A stretch of DNA of 15,801 nucleotides from Donghicola sp041224595 (GTDB lineage Bacteria; Pseudomonadota; Alphaproteobacteria; Rhodobacterales; Rhodobacteraceae), in assembly GCF_041224595.1 (NCBI RefSeq), contig NZ_JBGFGN010000133.1:1-15801 (forward strand), in the 5' to 3' direction. The position numbers and the translations under genes are program-made. Of this stretch, positions 6,881-14,646 are shown in pieces; within the stretch, counting starts at the first letter, position 1, and the number at the start of each line of letters is the position of its first letter. The notes beneath the pieces were generated by a model. The model was not told where the DNA came from. It was given only the letters and a program-made list of their open reading frames with translations, and did no database searches.

Positions 6881-7747
6881 ATGTCCTCTGGAGCTATGTA
6901 TTCCGCTCATTTCGGGTTAAAGCAGCGACCCTTCACCTTGTTGCCGGACCCCGAGTTTTTGTTCTGGTCTTCCGGTCATCGACGGGCGTACTCGGTTCTA
7001 GAAATCGGGCTGCTGTCAAAAGCGCCAATCACGCTGGTGACTGGTGAGATTGGGTCAGGCAAGACTACCTTGCTGCGGCAACTGTTGAATCGTTTGGAAG
7101 AGGATTTGACCGTTGGTCTCATTTCGAGCGCGTCTGGCGGCCGAGGGGACTTGATCCGCTGGATCATGAATGCGTTTGACCTTCAGATACCCGAAGGAAA
7201 CCCCGAATATGTTGAGCTCTATCAGCAGTTTGTGGATTTCTTGGTCGGCGAATATGCCCATGGCCGACGTGTCATTCTGATTATCGACGAAGCCCAGAAC
7301 CTCTCAGGCGACGCGCTAGAAGAGCTGCGGATGTTGACCAACGTCAATTCGAACAAGGACGAGGTCTTTCAACTCGTCTTGGTGGGGCAGCCGGAATTGC
7401 ATGACCAGATTCTTCGGCCGGAGCTCCGGCAACTTGCGCAACGTGTCGCCGCGAGCTTCCACCTGGGGGAGATGGACCGAGTGGCGGTTCATGAATATAT
7501 GCGGCACCGGCTTCAGGTCGCTGGGGGCACAGGGCGTGAATTCGCGCCCGAGGCAGTTGACGTAATCTATCAGAACACTGGTGGAATTCCACGAATGATC
7601 AACCAGTTATGTGATTTGTCTATGATGTATGCATGGACAGATGATGAAGATGTTGTGTCGGTAGAGACCGTGGGTGCGGTGCTTGAGGACGGCGTCTTTT
7701 TCGGAGCGCAACTTTTGGGTGGGGCTCAAAAGGAGCAACAAGCGTGA
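6881..7747 (+). CDS. ExeA-like AAA ATPase of exosortase/EPS loci
   Basis: This 288-residue P-loop ATPase is of the ExeA/general secretion A type that recurs beside exosortases (TIGR03015 style). MYSAHFGLKQRPF near the start is the typical N-terminus. Walker A is GEIGSGKT (55-62) and Walker B is VILIIDEAQ (131-139), followed by LRMLTN (149-154), QLVLVGQPEL (164-173) and a conserved LRQLAQRV region (182-189). No membrane segment is visible, so it is probably cytoplasmic or peripheral. It may couple ATP use to assembly or control of the EPS machine; its exact role is not settled for the family. The ATG at 6881 has AAAAAGG nine bases upstream. ATGs at 6848 (also with a purine-rich GAGG) and 6896 are alternatives. 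It is the first gene of the rightward block. Confidence 0.88.
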   Translation: MSSGAMYSAHFGLKQRPFTLLPDPEFLFWSSGHRRAYSVLEIGLLSKAPITLVTGEIGSGKTTLLRQLLNRLEEDLTVGLISSASGGRGDLIRWIMNAFDLQIPEGNPEYVELYQQFVDFLVGEYAHGRRVILIIDEAQNLSGDALEELRMLTNVNSNKDEVFQLVLVGQPELHDQILRPELRQLAQRVAASFHLGEMDRVAVHEYMRHRLQVAGGTGREFAPEAVDVIYQNTGGIPRMINQLCDLSMMYAWTDDEDVVSVETVGAVLEDGVFFGAQLLGGAQKEQQA

Positions 7748-9282
7748 TGCAAGAAGTCAGATATTTACTTGCGATCTTCCTAAGGCGGTTGCCTTGGTTT
7801 CTCATTGTTGCGGGGGGCATCTCAACCCTTGCGATCCTGACTGCGGTGAGCCTGCCGCCGGCCTATGTCAGCCAGGTGCGTCTCTTGGTCGAAAGCTCGC
7901 AGATCCCCGGAGATCTGGCGGAATCAACGGTACAGACGTCTCCTCAGGAGCAGCTGCAAATCTTTGAGACGCGATTGCTGACCCGAGCCAACCTGTTGGA
8001 AATCTCGCGCCGGCTTCAGGTGCCAGATGACGTCGCGGAAATGTCACCGGATCAAATCGTAGATGCCATGCGCGCGCGCACAAATATCCGGATTTCAGCG
8101 GGACGCCAGGAAGCGACGCTGATGAACATCAGCTTCGAAGCAACGAACCCGCAGAAGGCTGCAGGCGTTCTGAACGAGTATCTGACGCTCCTGCTTCGTG
8201 AAGATGCTCAATATCGGACGACACGTGCTGGGCAGACACAAGAGTTCTTTGATCAAGAGGTTACACGACTGGGGACGGAATTGAGCGTCCAAAGTGCAAA
8301 GATCCTTAATTTCAAAAACGAAAACGCTGAGGCTTTGCCCGAAAGCCTCGAGTATCGGCGCACTGTTCTATTGAACTTGCAAGATCGTATGCTCCAGATC
8401 GACCATGAAATGACGCGCCTGACAGAGCAAAAAGAGCGCTTGGTGCAGGTTTTCAACTCCACCGGCCGGGTTGAAACCGGTGGCGCGCAGACCCCTGAAG
8501 AAGAGCGTTTGCGCTCGCTCGAGACAGAGCTTGGGAGCCTCATGTCGATTTACTCTGAGAATCATCCACGCGTTCTGGCGTTGCAAGCACAAGTCGCGCA
8601 GGCCCAGAAGGCGGTGAGCGCCGTTGGCGCAAACAATCAAGGTGAAGAAGAACAAGACCCCGCGCGCGCAATGTTCACTTTGCAAATGGAAGAGGTCGAG
8701 ACGCGGCTTGAGTTTCTAAATGATCAGAAGTCGCAGCTCTCGGCTCAGATCGCGACACTGACCGAAAGCATTTCGCTGACACCGGCGAACGCCATTGCAC
8801 TGGATGCATTGGAGCGCGACCATCAGAACATCCAAGAGCAATATAACCAAGCGGTCGATCGCTTGGCGCGGGCATCGACAGGCGAGCGGATCGAAGCTCT
8901 GTCGCGGGGTCGCCGGATTACGGTCGTTGAACAACCGACCGCTCCGTCCGCGCCAACGAAGCCGAATCGCCCGTTGATCGCTGGTGGGGGAACATTGTTC
9001 GGGATCATTGCAGGTCTCGGACTCATCGCTGCATTGGAAATGCTGAACAGGACAGTGCGCCGCCCGGCTGATCTAGTGCGCAAACTCGGTGTCACACCAA
9101 TCGCGACGATCCCCTACATGCGGACGCGCCGACAAAAACTGATCCGCCGGATGTCGTTCTCGGCGGCGGTGCTGATCGTGATCACAGTGATTCCGACCAC
9201 GATTTACTACCTTCATGTCTATTATCTGCCTCTCGATCTGATCGCTGAGCGGGTGATGGACAAACTGCATCTTAGAGGGTGA
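7744..9282 (+). CDS. Wzz-type polysaccharide chain-length determinant
   Basis: This 512-residue inner-membrane polysaccharide co-polymerase sets chain length and docks the autokinase encoded next. The first membrane helix is about residues 17-38. A Wzz domain and a long periplasmic coiled-coil region (about 150-380, rich in E/Q/L heptads) follow. The proline-rich QPTAPSAPTKPNRP leads into the second helix (about 411-434). A further hydrophobic segment (about 470-492) after the cytoplasmic loop is extra to the usual two-helix plan. Length fits the exosortase-associated subgroup (TIGR03007 style). It overlaps the ATPase stop: GTG at 7744 (GGAG eight bases upstream) or ATG at 7747 in TGATG, which suggests translational coupling. 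The kinase domain is a separate gene, as is common in proteobacterial split systems. Confidence 0.88.
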   Translation: MMQEVRYLLAIFLRRLPWFLIVAGGISTLAILTAVSLPPAYVSQVRLLVESSQIPGDLAESTVQTSPQEQLQIFETRLLTRANLLEISRRLQVPDDVAEMSPDQIVDAMRARTNIRISAGRQEATLMNISFEATNPQKAAGVLNEYLTLLLREDAQYRTTRAGQTQEFFDQEVTRLGTELSVQSAKILNFKNENAEALPESLEYRRTVLLNLQDRMLQIDHEMTRLTEQKERLVQVFNSTGRVETGGAQTPEEERLRSLETELGSLMSIYSENHPRVLALQAQVAQAQKAVSAVGANNQGEEEQDPARAMFTLQMEEVETRLEFLNDQKSQLSAQIATLTESISLTPANAIALDALERDHQNIQEQYNQAVDRLARASTGERIEALSRGRRITVVEQPTAPSAPTKPNRPLIAGGGTLFGIIAGLGLIAALEMLNRTVRRPADLVRKLGVTPIATIPYMRTRRQKLIRRMSFSAAVLIVITVIPTTIYYLHVYYLPLDLIAERVMDKLHLRG

Positions 9283-9292
9283 GGGAAACGTC

Positions 9293-10135
9293 ATGGAACG
9301 ACTTCAGGCCGCATTGCAGAAAGCACGCGCTCAGCGCGAGGCGACCCCTTTTGATACGAGCAGAAACCGTAGTGCCCGTCGTGCGCCGCTGCCATCCTCT
9401 CGGCGCAGGGCATCTTTGATCGACGACGTTTGGCAGGGGCTGCCAGAAATGGAGCACTGCATGGATGTTTGGCAGCTTCATCGCCTTTTTGCCTATAAAG
9501 GCGGGGCAGACGCGGCTCCGTTTGATCTTTTGCGCACGAAATTGCTGCGTATGGTGCGTGAACAAGGTTGGAAACGTATCGCAATTCTGTCGGCCAACGC
9601 AGATGCAGGGAAATCAACAACGGTGGCGAACCTGGCATTGTCCTTTGCACGCCAAAAGGACATTCGCGGTGTGTGCATCGACTTCGATCTGAGGCGTCCA
9701 TCTATGGCGCGTTTATTGGGGCAGCACCTACAGACCAACATGGGGCAGGTGATCCGCGGAGAGGTGCCGCTGGATGCGCACATGCGCCGACTTGGGATGA
9801 ATATGGCTTTTGCGATGAATGACTTGCCGGTGAGCCAGCCCGCAGAGCTTTTGCAAAGCAAGCGTACTGAAGAGCTTATTTCCGATATTGAGAGCAGATA
9901 TTCCTCGGACGTTGTTCTTTTTGATATGCCCCCGATGATGGTGGCCGACGATGCCCATGGGTTCCTGCGCTGGGTTGATGCGGCCTTGATCGTGGTTGAG
10001 GCAGAGAAAACGCCGCTCAAGCAGATCGACATTCTGGAGCGGCAAGTTGCTGACCTCACCAATGTTGCAGGAATTGTGCTGAACAAGTGCAATTACACGG
10101 ACGAGTACACCGGCTCCTACCATGACTACTACTAG
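9293..10135 (+). CDS. Cytoplasmic tyrosine autokinase (BY-kinase, CpsD/CapB type)
   Basis: This 280-residue P-loop kinase would phosphorylate its own C-terminal tyrosines and control EPS assembly together with the Wzz protein encoded upstream. Walker A is around SANADAGKSTT (100-110), Walker A' is VCIDFDLRRP (127-136) and Walker B is VVLFDMPP (207-214). The C-terminus is a tyrosine cluster (Y268, Y272, Y276, Y279, Y280). The first ~75 residues are basic and low in complexity and begin MERLQAALQKAR, the typical start of exosortase-associated autokinases. There is no membrane helix; activation should need the cytoplasmic end of the Wzz protein. The ATG at 9293 lies ten bases after the Wzz stop with a GAGGG site. 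Its end overlaps the glycosyltransferase start by 14 bases. Confidence 0.9.
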   Translation: MERLQAALQKARAQREATPFDTSRNRSARRAPLPSSRRRASLIDDVWQGLPEMEHCMDVWQLHRLFAYKGGADAAPFDLLRTKLLRMVREQGWKRIAILSANADAGKSTTVANLALSFARQKDIRGVCIDFDLRRPSMARLLGQHLQTNMGQVIRGEVPLDAHMRRLGMNMAFAMNDLPVSQPAELLQSKRTEELISDIESRYSSDVVLFDMPPMMVADDAHGFLRWVDAALIVVEAEKTPLKQIDILERQVADLTNVAGIVLNKCNYTDEYTGSYHDYY

Positions 10136-10994
10136 TGCGCCCTATGCTGCAGTCATCATACCGCACTACAATGATCATTCGCGCCTGCGTCGGTGTTTGG
10201 AAGCGCTGTGGCGCGGGGGTGTGCCCGGCGATGTCGAAGTGATTGTGGTCGATAACGGGTCAACTCCCGATCTCTCGGGCTTTGGTGATTTCAGTGGTTT
10301 GCGAATCGTCGTTGAGCCCAAGAAAGGTGCTGCGAACGCGCGGAATCGTGGGGTGGCAGAAACGCCAGCGCCGCATTTGTGGTTCTTGGATGCCGATTGT
10401 GTTCCGGCTGAGGACTGGCTTTCTTGTGCGCGGGCGAATTGTGTACGTGCCGATATTGTAGGTGGCGACGTTCAGCTATTTGACGAGACCGAAGCTCCGC
10501 GCAGCGGTGCGCAGGGGTTTGAGGCCGTTTTTGCTTTCGATTGTAGAGCCTACGTGCAGCAACAGGGCTTTGCCGTCACTGCGAATATGCTCACTCGCCG
10601 GGATGTTTTCTATCGCGCGGGGCCTTTTGTGGACGGCGTGCCAGAAGACAAAGAATGGTGTCGCCGCGCTGTGAGACGAGGCGCTCATATCGTGTTTGAA
10701 CCAACGCTGCGCGTTGCGCATCCCTCTCGAGGGGATTGGCCCGCTCTTCGACGCAAGTGGATGAGACTCACCAAAGAGGCATGGGCGGAGCAACGCTTGA
10801 AAAAGCACGCTTCTGCGCGGTGGGCTGTGCGCGCCATCGCAGTTCTCGGATCCGGCCTTGCACATATACCATGCGTTTTGCACTCGGCTCAGCTTGCACG
10901 GTCGGAAAAGGCGTCGACCGTCCTCACTTTGTTGCGATTGCGCAGCTTGCGGGCGTTCTGGATGGTCCGTCAAAGTCTGGGGATCGGGCCCTAG
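10122..10994 (+). CDS. Family 2 glycosyltransferase
   Basis: This 290-residue GT-A enzyme probably adds a sugar to the lipid-linked repeat unit on the cytoplasmic side of the inner membrane. The N-terminal AVIIPHYND, the nucleotide-binding VVDNGS (42-47), GAANARNRG (69-77), the metal-binding FLDADC (88-93) and the acceptor-side PEDKEWCRRA (174-183) are all in the order expected for GT2. Donor and acceptor cannot be read from sequence. The C-terminal ~90 residues are basic and partly hydrophobic, which suggests membrane contact. The ATG at 10122 lies inside the last codons of the autokinase and has no clear Shine-Dalgarno, so it is probably translated by coupling to the kinase. Confidence 0.9.
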   Translation: MTTTSAPYAAVIIPHYNDHSRLRRCLEALWRGGVPGDVEVIVVDNGSTPDLSGFGDFSGLRIVVEPKKGAANARNRGVAETPAPHLWFLDADCVPAEDWLSCARANCVRADIVGGDVQLFDETEAPRSGAQGFEAVFAFDCRAYVQQQGFAVTANMLTRRDVFYRAGPFVDGVPEDKEWCRRAVRRGAHIVFEPTLRVAHPSRGDWPALRRKWMRLTKEAWAEQRLKKHASARWAVRAIAVLGSGLAHIPCVLHSAQLARSEKASTVLTLLRLRSLRAFWMVRQSLGIGP

Positions 10995-11026
10995 CGACCG
11001 CAGTCTTTCACTCCTGTTAACCTTGG

Positions 11027-11071
11027 CTGTCAAATGTCTGTCCGATGATTTTGCCCTTCGGGGCCTGACAG
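11027..11071 (+). promoter_or_regulatory. Leader structure with UUCG tetraloop before the esterase
   Basis: GCCC-TTCG-GGGC (11053-11064) is a stable tetraloop hairpin. Around it, CTGTCA (11027-11032) and TGACAG (11066-11071) are perfect inverses, with a nearer alternative partner CTGTC at 11038-11042. The outer stem ends at the edge of the esterase ribosome site (GAGG, 11071-11074). It could tune esterase translation or protect the downstream RNA. No T-run follows, so a terminator is unlikely. Confidence 0.4.
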
Positions 11072-11080
11072 AGGTGCGGC

Positions 11081-12487
11081 ATGCAAATTTCAGTGGGAGC
11101 AAGTGTTTTAACCCCTCGGCCTATTCGGCCCCCAAGCGGGCCTGCGGTGATATTGGCGCTTGGGCAATCCAATATGGTCGACAGGTCCGGCGCGGATGCC
11201 ACGGCGGTTTGGCCGGATTCGGTACGGATCTTTGATCCGGTATCCGAGGAGGTTGTCCTTCCGACCAAAAACCTGAACTGGCTTCCAAGCGTACCGGGCG
11301 CGACCACAGATTTTGATAGCGGGCCAGGTCACGCTATCAGGGTTTTCGCAGGTCTTTGGTGTGCTCAGAATCCGGACCGTCTGCTGTATGTTTTGCCAGC
11401 TGCCCGCGGTGGCACTGGTTTCAAGGACGAATGGTATGCGGATGGCAGCGGCATTCTCTACAACGAGACTGTAAGACTGCTTGATGCCCTTCTTGGCCAA
11501 ATACCGGATGCTGAAATTGTCGCGGGTGTGATGCAGAACGGCGAGCGGGACGCGGGTCAGCAGAATGCCTGTTATCAGTGGAACGCGATAGAAATGATTG
11601 CACGGCTTCGCACTCGGTATGATCAGGATATCCCCTTCGTTTGGGGCGAACCTGGCCAATTTAGTGCGACGCAATCTGCGGACTTCTCTCGGATCCGAGG
11701 GCAAATCCGAGGCCTGCCAGAGCAGGTACCTGGCGTTGCATGTTCACGTGATCAAAACCCGGCTCTTTACGATAGCCTGTCTGATACTGGCGATGGCCTC
11801 CACTTCGATCGCGCGGGGCAGGAGGCTTTGGGGCAGATGGATCTCGAGGCGCTCTCTTCGCTTTCTGGACCGGTTTCTCTGCCCGATGTCGCCTTGGTTT
11901 GGCAGAGTGCAGGCATCCCGAATTGGAACAATTTTGATATTGCGGCCTATGATTTACAGGCCGGTGATCGCTTGGTTTTCCTGGCGGCGGCTCATCGCTC
12001 GAGCGGAAATGCATATTTCGAAAACATGGAGGTCGATGGCGCCAGCGCGTCTATTTTGCACACCTCGGTTCATGAGGTCACGACGCGTCTCGCGCTGTCC
12101 GCAGCAACTGTAACTCTGACCGATACGCCGGCTTCGCCGCTTTTGCCTGCCGAAATTTCTTGGGAAAAGCAGCCATTGGGCGGTGCCATTTCTGTCTGGC
12201 GTGTCCGAGGCAAAAATGTGGGCGTGCCTCAAGTTTCTGTTGGTACAGGCGCCTTGACGCTCGCTGGCGCAGAAAACGGTGAGATGGTCTTATTGGCCTA
12301 CGGCGTCGATACGGCTGGTGAGGTTGTGTTCGACGGCGGCGGAGAAACGGTGGTTTCTGGTGCAGGAAACGTCTATGCAACCTCTTTCTCGAGTCAGAGA
12401 ATAAATGCGACAGGTGAAGTGGTTCTGACGCCGCAAGGTACACCTTCACATGGATGCGGCGTGATTGGTTTGCCGCTTTTATCTTAG
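11081..12487 (+). CDS. SASA/SGNH-type carbohydrate acetylesterase with extra C-terminal domain
   Basis: This 468-residue protein probably removes acetyl groups from sugars. The first ~255 residues resemble sialate O-acetylesterase/CE6-like SGNH hydrolases: LALGQSNM holds the likely nucleophile Ser30, ARGGTG (108-113) is the second block, QNGERD (152-157) stands where the family usually has QGESD, and GDGLHF holds the likely Asp238 and His241. Residues about 262-468 are strand-rich, without motifs I recognise, and may be a carbohydrate-binding or partner domain. There is no signal peptide or membrane helix, so either the enzyme acts in the cytoplasm or it leaves by a route not visible here. 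The ATG at 11081 has GAGG six bases upstream. It lies between the GT2 and the acyltransferase, which suggests it adjusts acetylation of the polysaccharide. Confidence 0.72.
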   Translation: MQISVGASVLTPRPIRPPSGPAVILALGQSNMVDRSGADATAVWPDSVRIFDPVSEEVVLPTKNLNWLPSVPGATTDFDSGPGHAIRVFAGLWCAQNPDRLLYVLPAARGGTGFKDEWYADGSGILYNETVRLLDALLGQIPDAEIVAGVMQNGERDAGQQNACYQWNAIEMIARLRTRYDQDIPFVWGEPGQFSATQSADFSRIRGQIRGLPEQVPGVACSRDQNPALYDSLSDTGDGLHFDRAGQEALGQMDLEALSSLSGPVSLPDVALVWQSAGIPNWNNFDIAAYDLQAGDRLVFLAAAHRSSGNAYFENMEVDGASASILHTSVHEVTTRLALSAATVTLTDTPASPLLPAEISWEKQPLGGAISVWRVRGKNVGVPQVSVGTGALTLAGAENGEMVLLAYGVDTAGEVVFDGGGETVVSGAGNVYATSFSSQRINATGEVVLTPQGTPSHGCGVIGLPLLS

Positions 12488-12490
12488 GTA

Positions 12491-12506
12491 AATCTTAAGC
12501 AAGATT
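12491..12506 (+). other. AT-rich hairpin after the esterase stop
   Basis: AATCTT (12491-12496) and AAGATT (12501-12506) are perfect inverses with a 4-base AAGC loop, starting three bases after the esterase stop codon. It is followed by CATCAG and not by a T-run, so it is not a classic terminator. It may be an RNA 3'-end or processing structure. Confidence 0.4.
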
Positions 12507-12510
12507 CATC

Positions 12511-12541
12511 AGTCTCCGACCATACCCTTTGGCCGGAGACT
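12511..12541 (+). promoter_or_regulatory. Hairpin covering the acyltransferase ribosome binding site
   Basis: AGTCTCCG (12511-12518) is the perfect inverse of CGGAGACT (12534-12541). Two more G-C pairs can form beyond one mismatch, leaving a 9-base loop. The right arm contains GGAG (12535-12538), the only good Shine-Dalgarno for the ATG at 12548. In RNA this stem would hide the ribosome site unless opened, for example by ribosomes arriving from the esterase gene. Confidence 0.5.
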
Positions 12542-12547
12542 GTGCAT

Positions 12548-14524
12548 ATGTCTTTCTCTCATCGCCACGATATTGATGGTCTGCGCGCGATTGCGGTCCT
12601 ACCTGTTGTGTTCGGGCACGCCGGGATCACTGGATTTTCTGGTGGCTTTGTTGGTGTGGACGTGTTTTTCGTGATCTCGGGCTACCTGATCACCGCGGTC
12701 ATACTCACCCAGTTAGATAACGGGACGTTTTCTCTTTCGGACTTCTATCTGCGGCGCGTTCGTAGGCTTTTGCCAGCGCTGTTTTTTGTGATCGCAGCGA
12801 CGTCGTGCCTCTGTTGGGTTCTAATGCCGCCCGCAGACTTCGAAGCATTTGGTCGATCATCGCTATCCGTGCTCACGCTTTGGTCGAACATTTGGCTATG
12901 GCAAAACACGGGTGACTATTTTGGTGCAGCTGCCGAAATCACGCCTCTGTTGCATACTTGGTCACTGGCGGTGGAAGAGCAATTTTACCTCGTTTTCCCA
13001 GCGTTTTTGATTGCCGTTGCCCGCTTTCCAGCCAAATGGCGGTTTAGACTGATCGCCAGCGCCACCATCATTGCAGCAGCATTCTCGATCTTTGCGACCT
13101 TCGAACATCCCACAGCTTCGTTCTACCTCATGCCGACGAGAGTGTGGGAGTTTGGCGGAGGCGCGTTGATTGCAGCCGCGCCGAATTATTCTCCGACCCG
13201 CAGATGGGCCGCTGCAGTGGTTTCGAGCGGTCTCGTGATGATTGTTCTATCGGTGATAACGTACGACAGCACCGTGCCGACCCCTGGTGTCAACGCACTG
13301 TTGCCAGTCGCTGGCGCGATGCTGGTGATCTACGGCGGACAACAAGCCAACGTGGTGTCGGGGCTACTGGCCAGCCGATCGTTCGTTTATATCGGCCTGC
13401 TTTCCTATAGTTTGTATTTGTGGCACTGGCCCGTTCAGGTCGCATTCCGGCTGGTTTCAGGGGTCTATCATCTTCCACTGTCTTTGGGTGCGGCATCGAT
13501 CATCCTGTCATTCTTGCTGGCCGCATTGACATATGCTCTCGTCGAGCAGCCCATGCGTTCGAAAACGTCTGCGATGAAAACATATGGCGTCTTGAGCGGC
13601 GGACTTGTCGCTCTTGGTGGCCTCTCTGCAGTCGTTATTCTGGGTGCTGGGCTACCCCAGCGCATGAACTCGGCGGCTTTCTCGGTCTATTCGGCGGCGA
13701 CAGAACGCCCGCACATTCACCAAGCTTGTATGGATCGCGCTCTTGCAGAGGGCCCCTGCAGACTTGGGCGCCAAACTGGCGCGCCAAGTCTTCTGGTTTG
13801 GGGCGACTCCCACGCAGGTGCGGCTCTGCCAGCATTTCAGGCTTGGACAACTGCGCATGGGACAGCGGCTGTCGCAGCAGCGCGATCAGGTTGCCCGCCG
13901 GTCATTGGCGTCAATAGAGCAGACCGTGCTTTGACGCATGGCTGTGCGGCGGCCAATTCCGCCGTCATAGCATTCCTACGAGAGCATTCGGAGATACAAA
14001 AGGTTGTCTTGGCTGCCCGCTGGCCGCTGGTCTTTAGCGGAGAAAGATCTGTTGGAGAGGCCGGAGGGCGGCAGAGATTTGTTTCGACAGTGGGAGCGCC
14101 CGTCGAAATGTCTCAGGCTTTCGCGGCAACGGTATCGCACCTGAGAATGATGGGAAAAGAGGTGCTAATCTTGGGCCCTGTTCCTGAAATGGGCCTGGAT
14201 CTTCCCAGAGCATATTTTGCCCGCACGCGCCTTGGACTCGACCTGAGAACGCTCGAGTTGCCTGATGATCCATCGTCGCGGCTCGGCAAAGCAGAGGTTA
14301 TTCTCAGGCAAATTGCATCCAAACATGGAGCATATTTCCAGCCACTTTTCGACGCCAAACCTGAACAGATCAATTTGCTTCTGACGCATATGCCGCTGCT
14401 GTATGCGGATGACGACCACCTAAGTGAAGAAGGCGCGCTTCGCGTTGTTCTGCCACCTTTCGCGGTTGCTATGCGCCAGGTCAAATCGGGCGCACCCATC
14501 CGAATTATATCTTTGGCAGAATAG
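12548..14524 (+). CDS. OafA-like O-acyltransferase with C-terminal SGNH domain
   Basis: This 658-residue inner-membrane enzyme probably transfers acetyl groups to the EPS. The N-terminal acyltransferase-3 domain (about 5-345) has some ten hydrophobic helices. It carries HRHDIDGLRAIAVLPVVFGH at the start, with the likely catalytic His and the Arg/Asp motif, FVGVDVFFVISGYLI, and HTWSLAVEEQFYLVFP. The C-terminal domain (about 385-640) is SGNH-like and should face the periplasm: WGDSHAG with Ser421 and DDDHLS with Asp621/His624. This two-domain plan is known from O-antigen and cell-wall acetyltransferases, in which the SGNH domain completes acetyl transfer. The ATG at 12548 has GGAG nine bases upstream; a GTG two codons earlier has no spacing for a ribosome site. 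Which sugar is modified cannot be read from sequence. Confidence 0.92.
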   Translation: MSFSHRHDIDGLRAIAVLPVVFGHAGITGFSGGFVGVDVFFVISGYLITAVILTQLDNGTFSLSDFYLRRVRRLLPALFFVIAATSCLCWVLMPPADFEAFGRSSLSVLTLWSNIWLWQNTGDYFGAAAEITPLLHTWSLAVEEQFYLVFPAFLIAVARFPAKWRFRLIASATIIAAAFSIFATFEHPTASFYLMPTRVWEFGGGALIAAAPNYSPTRRWAAAVVSSGLVMIVLSVITYDSTVPTPGVNALLPVAGAMLVIYGGQQANVVSGLLASRSFVYIGLLSYSLYLWHWPVQVAFRLVSGVYHLPLSLGAASIILSFLLAALTYALVEQPMRSKTSAMKTYGVLSGGLVALGGLSAVVILGAGLPQRMNSAAFSVYSAATERPHIHQACMDRALAEGPCRLGRQTGAPSLLVWGDSHAGAALPAFQAWTTAHGTAAVAAARSGCPPVIGVNRADRALTHGCAAANSAVIAFLREHSEIQKVVLAARWPLVFSGERSVGEAGGRQRFVSTVGAPVEMSQAFAATVSHLRMMGKEVLILGPVPEMGLDLPRAYFARTRLGLDLRTLELPDDPSSRLGKAEVILRQIASKHGAYFQPLFDAKPEQINLLLTHMPLLYADDDHLSEEGALRVVLPPFAVAMRQVKSGAPIRIISLAE

Positions 14525-14542
14525 GACAGATCATTCTTGCAC

Positions 14543-14601
14543 TCGAAACAATTGCTTGGACCACGCGGATTTTCAAGCCTAAACTGCAAGTATTGTTTCG
14601 A
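14543..14601 (+). promoter_or_regulatory. 10-bp inverted repeat before the ABC transporter gene
   Basis: TCGAAACAAT (14543-14552) is the perfect inverse of ATTGTTTCGA (14592-14601). CTTG/CAAG can extend the stem past a small internal loop. A competing inner stem GCTTG (14554-14558)/CAAGC (14574-14578) is also possible. The structure fills most of the 122-base gap between the acyltransferase and the ABC transporter start. No strong T-run follows. A leader fold or a weak terminator are both possible. Confidence 0.4.
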
Positions 14602-14646
14602 TTTCCGGCGTCACACGCATTCCGCCGATCGCAGGTTAAAAGTAAG

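Noticed and set aside
11108..11704. 198-codon minus-strand frame inside the esterase gene
   Set aside because: The plus strand carries the SASA motifs in order; the antisense frame lacks any.
3035..14524. Exosortase substrate with a C-terminal sorting signal among the complete genes
   Set aside because: None of the C-termini shows a PEP/VPLPA motif followed by a hydrophobic helix and basic tail.
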